Source: Pyropia yezoensis (lineage: Eukaryota > Rhodophyta > Bangiophyceae > Bangiales > Bangiaceae). From it: 64,000 nt of DNA. The notes under the pieces are model-generated. The model was not told where the DNA came from. It saw nothing but the letters and a program-made list of their open reading frames with translations, and searched no databases. The position numbers and the translations under genes were made by a program. The stretch lies in the NCBI GenBank assembly GCA_009829735.1, contig CM020619.1, positions 24,453,554 through 24,517,553 on the forward strand, written 5' to 3'. Positions 31,836 through 43,142 of this stretch are shown here, piece by piece. Every line of letters starts with the position of its first letter. Position 1 is the stretch's first letter.

Positions 31836-32612
31836 GAGCATAACGCCTTTCGTCGGGGTCTTGTCTGATCTCTCGCTGTACCGTAAAGCCACTTCAGCCG
31901 CGACGAGTACGCTGACTGTTGTCGAGCTAACCTCTGCGCCAGCCCGCGAATGGAAGTGGGAAGGGTGGACAACCAAGGATGCTCTGATTTGCGACTGCCG
32001 ACCTGAAGGACCTGACCAAGGCTCCGGTGGGGCACCCAGCTGAGCATACCTACGTAGCAACTCCGTACGGAACAAATTCCGGAAGAGCAACCGCCGCGCA
32101 AGTAGCGCGCCCGTCACGGCCACATGGAAGGCTGCGCACCAGGTCAGGCCATTTCCCGACTGCGCCTGAATTCAGGCCCATCGCATCATTCCCACTATAA
32201 CCACCCTGAGGTGAGCACGCCTCTGTCAGACGTACGCAAGATACGTACGCATTTTTTTAGGCGTGCCGCTGGCGCCCGTCACCGCCACATGGAGGGCTCT
32301 CCACCCAATCAGGCACATTTCAGGACTTCGCCTGAACTCAGGCGCATTTCACGACTGCGGCTGAATTCAGGCGCAATCCTCTCCCTGACGTGCCGCGCCG
32401 ACGTGTGCCCCTTGCAACGCGAGGCATCTGACTGTTCTCTCGGCCGTGCTCTGACGCACAGAAACAGTGCTGGGGGAGGGCATGGCGCGAGGGGTAACAG
32501 GGCCAGGGGAGCAACAGGAGAGGGTGTCTGAACGTTTCAACTCTGATCCGGAAAAGCTTCGTTTTCAGGCCCCCTTGCGATTGGCTGGGGGCTACGCTTC
32601 TCTGGAATGTAG
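31836..32612 (+). repeat. dispersed repeat, copy 1
   Basis: About 0.78 kb shared with the inverse complement of 46610-47420. The copies line up from CGAGCATAACGCC (31836) through the internal CGCCCGTCACSGCCACATGG blocks (32108 and 32272) to GGCTGGGGGCTAC (32600). Within the copy, a unit starting CGCCCGTCAC is present twice about 165 bases apart, rich in CTGAATTCAGGC palindromes. Non-coding. Probably a non-autonomous element or fragment of one. Confidence 0.7.
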
Positions 32613-35003
32613 TCTAGGGTACTACACGACATTCCGATGAATTCATCTTCTCCGATGCGGTGAGACCCCCTTAAATACGGATAGCTCGCACGGCTCTTGC
32701 GGGAGCATTCGATTTGTATTGTGTCGATCCGACTTGTGCTGGTTGTGTCGTCGTTCCGGCCGTTTCTGTCTCATTGGGGCGTTCCTCGGCGTGTTTTTTC
32801 AGGACAGATAAGCACTACCGTCCTCCCTCCACAGCCGACTCCCCCACCTTGAACAACGAAGCCGGCACTACAGATGGCGTCTGCAGCGGCGAGGCGGTGA
32901 CAAAGGCGGCGGGTAGCCACATGTGTGCCGCAGGGTGTCTTACGCGACGCTGTGGCGGTGATGAACGGGCGGAAGGTGGCAGACGGCCGCCGCTGGTGGG
33001 TGGTGGTGGTGGCGAAGGGCGACAGAGGCGGGGGGGTACAGTCAATCCCAGACGTTGTACCACCCCCGTATAAGCCCAGGTAGGCACATAACAAATTGGC
33101 CGACAGTCTTCCACAGTCAGTCAGACAGCGAGAGAGGCGCGGGCGGCTTTTCTGGAGCGCTTCATTGCCGACCACGCACCCGGCGTCACGGTGCCGGCAG
33201 CTGTGATGATTGCCGCAGAGGTGGGTCATCATCGGGGAATGAATATATGCGAACGGGCTCTGGACGCCTTCTTGTGGCCGCCCACCACCTCGCTACTACT
33301 GGTCACCCCCCCCGCAACCCCCTTGATGGCAGCTTGACAAACCGCAGCACCGTTGAGACCGTCAATGCGACGACAGACAGTGCGCACGGCGTGCCTCATG
33401 CGGTAGCAAAGGATGCGCTCAAGGCGGAGCACGTGCGGTCGGAGAAGGTAAGGCCGCGGATCTCTTGCTGTTCGCCTCTCCACCGTCACCAGCATTTCTG
33501 CCAACTCCCCGCGCAACGGTGCCGCAATGCATTGTGTCGGCGGCGGGGTGGCAGTGGTGGTGTCCGCTGCCGACGACAGAGAAAATCTACATTCCTGCGA
33601 TGGTGTTGGATGTTGGGTGGTTGGCGGCGGGCGGGCCGGTGTCATCCGTTGGCTGGCAGCGTTGGCAGCAGCGGAGGGGGCGCACGGGCTACGGGTCTGT
33701 AGCCTTTGTGAATCGCAGCGGCTAGCCTTCTCCCTCGCGCGGCATGCTCCATGCCTGGCCCAACTGCCAAGGTCGACGGGATCGCCCCGACGGGCGCGAC
33801 GCCAGCGGGCACCTGCGACATGCCGCTGCCGCCTGGGGGCTGCAGCTCCCCCTGCACACCCGATGGGGGAACCGAGGTAGCGGCACCGCCGCCGCCGCAG
33901 CCGCCGCGGCCTTCCAGAGCGTCCACCACCTCCGTGACGGGTGCGTCGCCAGTCAGCAACTGAGTGCCACTGCCCCAAAGAATTTGCCGTCTTCCCCGTA
34001 AAGCCGACGTGGGCGCTGTAGTGGAGCCGCCGCAGCCGCCGCCACCTTCGCCGCCGCAGCCCTCCGAGTCGCCTCCACTGCTTCTGCAGGCCCGCCACTC
34101 CGAAGCGGCGGCGGGGAGCCGCTGCCCTCAATCGGCTGCCGCCCCCCCCTATAATTTGAAGAAGGAGCAAAGGACGAGAGCCCGCGCGTTTGGCTGTGGG
34201 CTCCCCGTCGCCGACTCCGTGGCCGGCGCATTGCAAGCGGAAAAGCCCGAGAGCCGCACGAGCGCTGCCGGTGTGACCACCACTTTGGCCATGCCCACGG
34301 CCCAGGCTGTCTGCTTCGCTGGGAGGGCAAGGGGGGAAGTGGCAGCGTGAGCGTCCCCCCCGGCACCCCTCTTCGTGCCGTACCACCGCGCACCGCCGCG
34401 CGCGGGTGGCGGTAGTGGGCACCCCCAGCATCACCGCTCCAGCAGCCACCGCCGCAACCACTGCAGCTCTGGCCGCAGCTGCTGCCGAGACGGTCCGCAG
34501 CGGCTTCCTACAGCTGTCGTTGTCGCCGGCGGCTGCGGCTGTTGGGCGCAGGCGGCTGCGGACAGGCAAATGGGACAGGAGAGGGGCAGCAGGTGCGGCG
34601 GCCGCGGCCGCTGCCACTGCTACAGACCTTGGCGGCTGCGCACGGCTGCTGCCGCCGGGGGCCTGGGAGACCCCCCGTGCAGTAAACGATAGCGGCGCCG
34701 CCGTCCCGGTGGACGGGGAGCCCGGGGAGGCCTCGGCAGGAGCGCCCCATCCTCCTGTTGTCGACGGCCTCCGTGGCCCGCTCTGTTTGTGCTGCGCCGC
34801 CGGCGCGTTGCCGCAGCGTTGGCGCCGGGGGCGCTGTGCATGATGAAGACCGTCAGAGGGAAAGGAAGGGGCGTCGACATGGGGGCTGTGATGAGCGACG
34901 AGGGGCGCAGGTGAGGCCTTACCTGTTCGATGCGGCACGGCGCTGTGGCAGAACTGGCCCCACACAGGGGGGTAGTGCACGCCATACGGGGGCGGGAGAC
35001 AAC
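32613..35003 (+). pseudogene. GC-rich gene relics, no function assigned
   Basis: Coherent plus-strand patches occur in changing frames: EARAAFLERFIADHAPGV (33130), NICERALDAFLWPPTTSL (33245), GAAMHCVGGGVAVVVSAADD (33520), ARAFGCGLPVADSVAGALQA (34180), TPSITAPAATAATTAALAAA (34413). Stops and frameshifts separate them. The style matches the relic at 26.4-29.85 kb (Ala-rich, occasional Cys), suggesting a second decayed member of the same gene class. A 743-codon open frame on the minus strand across 33229-35460 is rejected as a composition artefact. Confidence 0.3.
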
Positions 35004-35412
35004 TGGTCTGACCCGTTCCCCCCTTTGCATTTGATCCCGAATTTCCCGAAGGCAAGGATACTTTGCTTGATTGTAAATCCAGGATACATTTAAGGGCTTT
35101 CTGCATTTCATCGTCTTGAACTTTCGTGCGGCCCGGTGGGCAGGTGCTGGATTGGGAGATTCTGAGTAGCGAGATTCTGAGAGGACCCTGGGGGGATAAG
35201 GGGTGGGACAGCGGGGCATGGCCTCGCTTCTCCGCCCCGACCAAGAAACTGTTCGCCCACACACCTTCTTCTTGTTTACTGGTGGGGGGATTTCCCCACA
35301 ACAGAGATAGAGTGTGTGCAACTTGCACTTCCTCCGGTTCCCCCGACACGGGAGGCAGCCCTTGTGCACCGCCCCAACTTGGGTGCTGCGTGTGCGAGTG
35401 GTTTTTGCCACA
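35004..35412 (+). repeat. 5' LTR of gypsy element C
   Basis: A 409-base LTR, TGGTCTGACCCGTT...TTTTTGCCACA, followed by the primer site. It is matched by the 3' LTR at 42624-42999 and by a minus-strand fragment at 46279-46570. GACAAC precedes it, and GACACC follows the 3' LTR, a possible imperfect target duplication. Confidence 0.8.
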
Positions 35413-35413
35413 T

Positions 35414-35438
35414 TTGGTGGAGCAGCAGGGGACAGAGC
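35414..35438 (+). other. primer binding site of element C
   Basis: TTTGGTGGAGCAGCAGGGGA follows the LTR end. It complements a tRNA 3' end ...CCCCTGCTGCTCC-A-CCA, one base different from the site of element A. Confidence 0.6.
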
Positions 35439-35484
35439 CCAACATTACCTCCGGGTGCACCCGGGTCTAAGGGGCCCTCTGTCT

Positions 35485-37475
35485 CAGAGAAACGGTGGTC
35501 TTGGACTGTGTCGTACGAATCGCTACCCAACCTGGCTGGATCGGACCCCCCGTCGTCCGGAGAGTACACGGGTGACGCACGTACTTCAGTGGCTTCGACT
35601 CCTGGTGAGACGCAGGTAGGTGTGCCTGGGGTCGGAGAGGTACTAGAGGTCCCTCATGCCAGCAGGACTGGGAGTACGGGCGGGCAACTGGCAACCCCGA
35701 CTCAGCTTAGAGTTCATTCGGGTGGCACCTCCGATGATGGTCGGCCGAAGTCTGGCCACCGGGTGGTACACTCAACGGGAACGTCCCAAGGTGAGAGGAC
35801 TGTCCGCGCGGGATCCACTCGGGTTGGACCCATCCTCAGCATGGAGTAATCGCCAACTCGGCTTCCGGCGTACGGCGGACCTTCGTTGACCGGTGACGGG
35901 CTCGCGCCCTTGCCCTCGGTTGAGACCCCTGAGGATCGTGGTCTCCCCTCAGGTGGATTTTCGCAGGCTGACCGAAACAACTGGAGTCGAGAAACCTCTC
36001 CTGGCGGAGACTGTCCGTCGGGAGGCGACCGATGTGATGCGGCAGGCTTTACCGGAACTGGTGGTCACGATGACGAATTCCATTGTTAATCAGATTGTAG
36101 CGAGTTTGCCAGATGGTCTCAGTGTCCAGACCGGAGCGGGACTTTCGAGCCCGCAGACGGAGGGAGCACCTCACCCTTCGCTTGTATCGGGGCGTCCCGA
36201 TCAGGGACCAGCTCCTGTGACTGCCAAGTTGGGAACCACGGGGACACCAGCAGGTCGAACGCCTCATGCAGGGGCGTCTTCTGTAGAGATACCGGGGGTT
36301 GCACCCAGCCCGCCGGTGAAGATGGCGGAGACGGGTCAGCTTACCCCATCTATCCCAGTGGCTGTTCCCTCAGCGAGAGGTGCCGCCCATGATCCAGGTT
36401 GCCCACCCGGTGTACCAGGTTATCTTTGAATGTGAGGCCTACGCCCTGAACAACACGTCAGTGGCGTATGGCTTTGTTCAGGCCCTAGTTCCGGGCCGTG
36501 CCATAAAGAACGTAACTCACTTATTTGGGCACATAGCGGAGTGGGATGGAACTCCCCCCCTCCGTGTCTTTGCGTTCCTACATCGTTTGACAAAAGCCTG
36601 TGATGACAATGCCATGAGTGATGGCATGGCTTTCTACATGCTACAAAAATTCACCAAGGGCGACCTACGGACGGAAACTATGTCCGTCATGCCCAATTGC
36701 TCCAGCGGAGGAGCTGGTAAGGTGATATCCTACCTGGAGCTCATCAACTGGTTGTTGAGGGCAATGGTTGACGAAGCCGCGCAGGCTTTTTAAGTTTAGA
36801 AGTGTACGCAGGCACACAAGGAGGAGAATGAGAACCAGTTGTCCTTCGTGGACCGAGTCCGTAAGCTCAACAATCTCTATGGCCTTTCTTCACCCACAAG
36901 CTGTGGTGAAGCGTCGCTTCGTGGAAGGTCTCCATTGGTCGGTCCGTATGGAGACCCGGTACCATAATACCTCCCGGGCGACACTGGCCGAGTTGGCCAG
37001 CTTTGCCTACCGCAGAGGTGAGGCTCACCGCAAGTTGCGGAATAAGCAGCGCCAGGACCTGCAGGCCGAGTGGGCCAAGGAGAGAGAGGAGGATCGCAAA
37101 GCCAAAGAGTTACGATAGGCTCACCGAATCCGTAAGGGTATGTTTGTGGCCACTGTGGGATCATCTTGAGGCAGCCTCTTGGGTTCCCGAGTCGGATAGA
37201 CCCGCCCGGGAACGGAGAATCGGTGTTGGAATTGCGACTCCGATGGACACTGGGCATACGACTGCCCTATGTTGCGTAGACGCCTTCAGCAGCTTGTCAA
37301 GAATACGAGCAGGACGGCGGCAACGAGCAAAGTACGCTCGCGCCGCGAGGGGAGTACGCGGCTGGTGGTTGCTGTGGTCACACCCTCTGCGGATGAGGCG
37401 GACACGTCGTCCTCGGACTCGTCGTCCTCCCCCTCGCCTTCCGACACTGATGCCAAGTCGGCAAGAAGCGAGTAA
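35485..37475 (+). pseudogene. Ty3/gypsy gag of element C
   Basis: Gag in at least five frame segments: a Ser/Thr-rich N-terminus (35485-35849), a middle part (35893-36429, with RREATDVMRQALPELVVTMT), capsid (36380-36793, GHIAEWDGTPPLRVFAFLHR and KGDLRTETMSV; then 36768-37118, VKRRFVEGLHWSVRME), and a nucleocapsid with an intact C-x2-C-x4-H-x4-C zinc knuckle at 37224-37265 (CWNCDSDGHWAYDC). The tail is Ser/Asp-rich and ends at 37475. The capsid is homologous in layout to that of element A but clearly diverged. Frameshifts near 35870, 36400, 36790 and 37130 prevent a single product. Confidence 0.75.
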
Positions 37476-37606
37476 CCGCTGGAGCTGGTCGTACGAAGCT
37501 CACTGGGGCAGCCTCGGCCACGTGGGTCAAGAAGACGAATCAACCCTGTCGCATACAGCGCCAACCCAATGGGGTCCGCCCACCTCGGGTAGTACTGCCC
37601 GAGAAC

Positions 37607-38302
37607 GTGAACCTACGTCGGGTGATCGCTTTGCTGACTGAAGAGAATTTCCAGGTGGCTGGCCGGGTGCAACTAGCCCCAGGCCGTGCGGGTTGTGCCC
37701 ATATGGTACTAAATACTGTCTCAGGCTCTTACTTCATTCGAAAGTCGCTGGTACCTAAGAAAGTGGAGCTCCAAAGTTGGAGGTCCAAGGTGAACTGTAT
37801 GACCGACATCAATGGTGGGATACTGCCCATTGTTGGTGCTGTGACCCGGCCAACTTGGCGGGGACCGCATGAGGTCGACGTGACTTATCGTGTGGCTGAG
37901 AACATGTCGGTGTCAATGCTTCTGGGCACCCCGTATGTGGTGACTCAGGTCCCTGTGATTTGTGAACCTGAGAACTGGGTTATTTTTATGAATGAGGAAA
38001 CCATCCCCATCCTTAGTCAAGGGAAGTCTGTGGCTCCTGTGTCAGTATCACAGTCGAAGCCAGTTTGTTCTGTCAGAGAAGGACGTACTGCTACCTCGCG
38101 TCTGGCCGGTAACGTCACGCTGCCTCCCAACTCGGTGGTACAATTTTACGCGGTAACTGATTACACGGGGAACGGGTTGGTGCACCCTAACCCCCGTCTT
38201 GCTCGTAGGCACCAAGTGCATGTTGCCCTTGGCACGATGGGCTCCAAAGCCAGACTCCCATGGAAGGTCCAGGTGATGAACCTAAGCTCTTCACCAAATT
38301 AA
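37607..38302 (+). pseudogene. Ty3/gypsy protease region of element C
   Basis: An open frame of 231 codons with retropepsin features. HMVLNTVSGSYFIRKSLVP stands where active proteases have a D-[ST]-G motif, so the catalytic Asp is Asn and the Gly is Val. SVSMLLGTPYVV is the ILG-like strand. The rest (VTLPPNSVVQFYAVTDY...) is the pro-RT linker. This long frame is unbroken despite the lost active site. Confidence 0.7.
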
Positions 38303-38359
38303 TTCAAGTCGGGAGCCAAGTTCGGCTATATTGACGAGTACGAAGGCTTGTTGATAGCG

Positions 38360-39435
38360 GTCACCCTCAGCTTGTGGGTGACCGGCGGCAAGATGTCCGC
38401 GGAGGAAAAGGACAAGGCCAATTCGGCAGCCCCCCCTCGACCCCATGTTGATATGCAGAATGTTCCACCCAAGTTGCGGGTTCAAGTGAAGCGCCTCTTG
38501 GACCAATATCACAAGTTGTGGGATGTCCAATTGGGACTCATAAAGGCTACAGAGCACCGGTGAAGCCCGGTTTGGCCCCTGTACGTGAACAACCGTATAG
38601 GGGAGGGCCCCGTTCAAGGGCCCTTGTCAAGAAGCAAGTTGCTCGCATGGAGGCCCTAGACGTGATTGAGGCCAGCAATGCCGACTGCGCGAGCCCAGTC
38701 GTGATCGTCCCCAAACCAGATGGGACACCATGGATCTGTATTGAATAGCGTAAGCTCAACGAGAGAACGGTGAAGGATAGTTATTCTCTTCCTAGGGTGG
38801 ATGACTGTCTTGACTCACTAGGGGGGGCAAACGTGTTCTCCACTCCAGACTTTATCGCGGGGTACTAGAAAATATCCAATACCCCGGAGGACAGGCAGAA
38901 AACTACCTTACCTGTCCTTGTGGTACCTACCAGTGCAAGCGGTTGCCGTTTTGGGCTGTGCAACGCGCCGGAACGTTTCCAGCGCGCCATGGATATGGTT
39001 CTGGCCGGAGTACGGCGGCAGATCTGTCTTGTGTCCCTTGACGATATCATCGTGTTCTCCGGAATTCCGGAATAGCACATTGACAATCTTTGTCAAGTCT
39101 TCAAGCTACTTGCGGATGCCGGTGTGTCGCTTAAGGCAAGCAATTGCCACCTATTCACTCAAGAGGTGGAGTACTTGGGATATGTTCTCCATCCGGGGCG
39201 GCTCAGTGTCAACGAGAAGAATCTGAAGGCTATCCGTAAGGCCCAGTACCCCCGGATGCAGACGCAGATGAGAAGCTTCCTCGGGATGCGTAACGTGTAC
39301 CGAAGCTTTACCAAGGGGTTCACCAAGGTAACGAAGCCACTGAACGAGCGAGTTAGCTCTTCGTTGCCGAAGAACCTTCCTTTCCCAAGTCGGGTGGGTA
39401 GGCGTGTTTTGAGACCCTTCGGGACCAGTTGCTGA
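38360..39435 (+). pseudogene. Ty3/gypsy reverse transcriptase of element C
   Basis: RT landmarks in order: PRSRALVKKQVARMEALDVI, SPVVIVPKPDGTP, a TAG at the Tyr of the CIDYRKL-type box (near 38746), YSLPRVDDCLDSLGG, a TAG in the GYWQI-type box (near 38866), FGLCNAPERFQRAMDMVL, the catalytic box VSLDDIIVFS (both Asp kept, Tyr replaced by Ser), a TAG near 39074, EVEYLGYVLHPGRLS, and the connection MRSFLGMRNVYRSFTKGF. Frameshifts separate the fingers from the palm. Confidence 0.85.
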
Positions 39436-40133
39436 ACCCTCGCATCTTGGCTATTCCCAGGTTGGGAAGCCACTACGTCTTCGACGTGGATGCTAGCTAC
39501 GACCAACTTCGTTGTGTGCTTTTACAGCAACAGCCGGACGAGGAGTATATGCCGGTGGGATACTTCAGCAAAAGGCTGAACTCGGCTTCACGAAGCTATG
39601 GAGTCACCGAGTTGGAGGGACTCGCAGTGGTGTGGGCGGTGACGTCACTTCGTCACAACCTGGAGGGTGGGAAGCTGCTCATCCGTTGTGACCACCGCGC
39701 GATGCAGTTCATCTTCAAGGCGGATTCCACCAACACCCGCCTCAACAGGTGGCGGGTGCGGCTGGCGACCTTCAACTTTGACATTGAGTACCGCCCCGGT
39801 CGGGAACATGCCCTGGCCAACGGTCTGCTTCGAGTACCTACCGAGGGGCTAGACACTCACCCAATCGACGAGGACATCCCCATCGTGGGAGTGGTCACGC
39901 GCTCGGGTCGAGCGTTGAACCCCGAGGCGCCAGGGAACAAGAACAACTGGCCCCTGTCAGTGGACGTAGTCGTGAACGCCCTGGCCGATGATCCCTTTTG
40001 CATGTCCCAGCGGGAGGCGCTTCACGCAGCGGCGGAGACAAGGTTCTTCGTCGGAGACGATCGGTCTCCTCTTGAGGAGGGGGGAAATCCAGGGGACCGA
40101 ACAACTTGTTGTCCCCGCATTATTCAAGGATAG
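39429..40133 (+). pseudogene. Ty3/gypsy RNase H of element C
   Basis: An uninterrupted 234-codon frame. RNase H motifs: VFDVDASYDQLRCVLLQQ (first Asp), VTELEGLAVVWAV (Glu), LIRCDHRAMQF (Asp), and REHALANGLLRVP, where the usual final Asp (HxxADALSR type) reads Asn. The end of the frame drifts out of the integrase frame. It follows the RT and overlaps its last codons in another frame. Confidence 0.8.
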
Positions 40134-40890
40134 CATCCTTGAGCGGGAGCACAATGCTCCTACAGGTGGATATCTCGGGTCTAGTGAACTTTACCAGACC
40201 CTGAGAACCCGGTACTGCTGGCATTCGATGGTGGTGAACATCTACAGTTAGGAGGCTGCATGCACAAGTTAAGCGCATAGCCGCCTGACGGAACGGCGGC
40301 CCACTACGGCCATGTTGCTGTTCCCGGCTAAGAAGCCATTTGCGGCGTTGGCAACTAACATCCTTGGGCCCCTGCCAGTTACCGAGGAGGGCAACCAGTA
40401 CCTCCTGGTCATCTGCGATCGCTTCGCGAAACCTACGCGAGCGATCCGTCTGGCAGGGATCACGGCCATGGCGGTCGTGTCAGCCTCGTAGATCACTGGG
40501 TTGCCGCTTATGACATCCCGAGTAGTGCGCTATCGGACAACGAACCGCAATTCGCGTCGGTCCGGTGTCAGGGAGTGCTGAACATCTGGGGGGTTTGGTC
40601 AAACTATGCCACCCCCTACCACCCACAACCTAATGGGCAGGTGGAGCGCTTTAACAAGGCTATCGCGCCGCAGACGATACATGGGAAAATGTGGAGGACC
40701 TCCCCGATGAGAAGGTTCGGCCTTACTGTGCCCGGAATGACATCGACCCAGAGTGCCCTCCCTCAACGCAAGGGAAGGCTGAGCGGTCGTGCCAAGAGAG
40801 TGCTTCAAGTCGAAGTGGTACGCAAGGTGGCTTTTAACCACAGCCCTAACGCTCTCACTCTCACAACAAAGGCAGCTGCCAACTAGGCAC
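40100..40890 (+). pseudogene. Ty3/gypsy integrase of element C
   Basis: A zinc module remnant (EREHNAPTGGYLGSSELYQT, second His lost), stops TAG at about 40249 and 40489, and a catalytic core with LATNILGPLPV (first Asp replaced by Asn), LSDNEPQFASV (second Asp kept) and QPNGQVERFNKAI (Glu kept). The C-terminal part is short and no chromodomain is visible. It is inactive through stops and the lost Asp. Confidence 0.8.
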
Positions 40891-41288
40891 GCATGCTAGA
40901 CTCCCCACTACCACGACCCTCGCCCTCATGTGAGGGCGAGCAACGAGACCCCCGCCGGTGACGATCACCGCTAGTCGGTGGAGCGGACGGCTTTAAGGTT
41001 GGAGTCGTCACGACCTTGACGGTCACGGGTGTGACGACGACCGCGGTCATCAACGAGTTTGGTCTTGCGCGCAAGCTGGCGGCGCAAGCAACGCAACCGA
41101 ATCAGTCCCGAACGGCGTGGATGACTCCGACTTGGAATGAGACAGCTCGTCTTCCGACACGGCGGGAGAACGCCGCGAATGGCGGCAACGACGACGAGGA
41201 GGTAAGTATGCTCGGCTCGCCCGACACTTGCCGCGCCCGAGCGGGGCCGACGAAGGCATGATGGACCCGATACAGGCCAGTTCGGTCG
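40891..41288 (+). other. spacer between pol and antisense frame of element C
   Basis: No gene. Rich in CGACGA-type repeats. A short plus-strand frame (41016-41261) contains TVTGVTTTAVINEFGLARKL but no domain. Confidence 0.3.
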
Positions 41289-42589
41289 TCATAAACTCCG
41301 CAACCGACTCGCAACTTGTAGTCGAGGCGACAGTGCGAGCGCGTTCCTCAAGTTGAATAGCCTCCGAAGTTTGGAGGTAGCAGCCGACGCGGCCATCCTC
41401 AACAGGGTGAGCACCAACGTGGTGATGAGCATCTCAGAAGTCAAGGGCGCGGAGGGCATCACCAACTTGAGGTAGACCGCAAGTAGAGCTTCCCCTACGT
41501 TGGGGGACAAAGGCGTTGATGACTCAGCCGCAACGCCGACCGGGGTGTCCCCGTGCGGCTGGAACGGAACAGGAAGAAGAGGAGGGGCTCGCCGCCTCGG
41601 CGGAGCTCGAGGGTAGCCGCGACCCCGAGTTTGGGTCGCCGAAGCGCCTTGCGCCAGGTACTCTTGGTGAGTCGCTACGCCATCCACCGTCTCCTTGTCC
41701 GGGAAAGGCGCAGTGTGTCGCTCCACCCCTGGGGCATACGGGTAGTCCCCGACGCCCGACGACTCCTTGAGTACCACGCGGCCGTCGTGAAGTTCACGGC
41801 TGACCGAGAGGAACTGGCGAAGTGCGCCATCGTCCTTGGGCTCACGGGAAGGTCGGCGCAGCTTGTGCTCGATGCTCTCCCACTCAATGAGATTGTGGGG
41901 CTTCATCATCTCCTCGAGTAGACTGAGTTGACCCGACGAGCACTCCTCAGCAACTTGCCGAGGGTTTAGCGGCTCCAAACACTGGATCAGGCGGGGCGGA
42001 AGGTGCCAGAACCTCCCGCGCCTCTGGACGCATGCCCCTCGTGTCGACATGACCTCGAGAAGCCAGAGTGTAGCCAACATGGCCAACACTAGGTGGTCCG
42101 GGCTAGCCGTCATCTTGAAGGTGTCAAAGTGATCCACCAAGTGCTATAGTAGCGCGGCGAGCCCATAGGGGGCCTCAACTTGAGGCCACCAGTGGGGCTT
42201 CTTGGGGTAAGGTCTTTCCTTGTTCGCCGGCGCTCTGTTGTGCAAGCTCAGGTTGAGCCGAGGTCACCAACTAGGGACCTCGTCGGATGTCGTTCTCCAT
42301 CCGCACGTCGAAGTGTTTGACGAGTGGATCGGAGGTGCGGAGGAACGGGGGGCGAGTTGCCACAGCGTCACACGTGAAGGTCGGCACGTCGCCAGCCCTC
42401 GGTTGTACCCCCGCGGGTCAAAAAGGATTTGGCACGCTGCACGTCTTCGACCTCTTCGATGTCAATGATGGCAAAATGGTCCGTCTTGAAGACGGGAGGG
42501 AATCGGATCCTGGGGGGGAACCTTTCCCGTAGGCGTTCCAAGATGCGATCCATCGCTGCGCCAACTCGGCCGCCGAGGATGATCGTCAA
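41289..42589 (-). pseudogene. long antisense reading frame between pol and 3' LTR of element C
   Basis: The minus strand has an open frame of 283 codons (42140-41289) preceded in another frame by a coherent segment at 42589-42368 (VGAAMDRILERLRERFPPRI, then VFKTDHFAIIDIEEVEDVQR). The 283-codon part starts MVDHFDTFKMTASPDHLVLA and includes SIEHKLRRPSREPKDDGALR. No family is recognised; it could be an accessory antisense ORF of the kind known in some plant gypsy elements, or gag of an inserted element. The plus strand at 41780-41921 also reads gag-like (FTADREELAKCAIVLGLTGR), so the coding strand is not settled. Confidence 0.4.
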
Positions 42590-42623
42590 GCCCTCCTCGT
42601 ACAGGGCCCAGGGTGGGTATAAA

Positions 42624-42999
42624 TGGTCTGACCCGTTTCCTCCTTTACATTTGACCCCCAGTTCCCCGAAGTCAGGGATACTTTGCTTGATAGTAATTCA
42701 AACATGGATTGGAGGGTCTTCTGCATTTTATCGTCTTGAATCTTCGTGTGGCCCAGTGGGCCCGTGCCGGGGTGGGAGATTCTGAGAGGACCCTGGGGGG
42801 ATGCGGGGAGGGACAGCAGGGCATGGCCTCGCTTCCCCGTCCCGACCAAGAACCTGTTGGCCCACGCACCATCTTCTTGTTTCGTCGTGGGGGGATTGCC
42901 CCACCACAGGGACTTGCACTTCCTCCGGTTCCCTCGACACGAGAGGCAGCCCTTGTGTACCGCCCGCTCTTGGGTGCTGCTTGTGCGAGTGGTTTTTGT
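42624..42999 (+). repeat. 3' LTR of element C
   Basis: Aligns with 35004-35412 throughout, with an internal deletion near 42780 and the last bases changed (TTTTTGTTATA instead of TTTTTGCCACA). The mismatch level is visible to the eye, so insertion was not recent. Confidence 0.8.
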
Positions 43000-43142
43000 T
43001 ATAGACACCACAGGACAATACGAAATTTTTGGCGACCTGAAGAGCCCTCTTGAGATCGACCAGAGCATCGTCAGGTACTTTGACGAGCCGACTGAAGCTC
43101 GTGCGTGCTCTGCCCAATCAGCGCACTGGGTCTATAACAGAG
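42998..43142. repeat. short inverted repeat at the end of the element C LTR
   Basis: TGTTATAGAC at 42997-43006 and GTCTATAACA at about 43132-43141 are inverted copies enclosing about 125 bases. The interior reads QYEIFGDLKSPLEIDQSIVR on the plus strand. It may be a tiny MITE that replaced the LTR terminus. Confidence 0.35.

Noticed and set aside
33229-35460. 743-codon open frame on the minus strand, the longest in the window
   Set aside because: It crosses the 5' LTR of element C and runs antisense to coherent plus-strand patches. Its Ala/Arg/Pro/Gly-rich translation is a product of GC-rich sequence that lacks stops.
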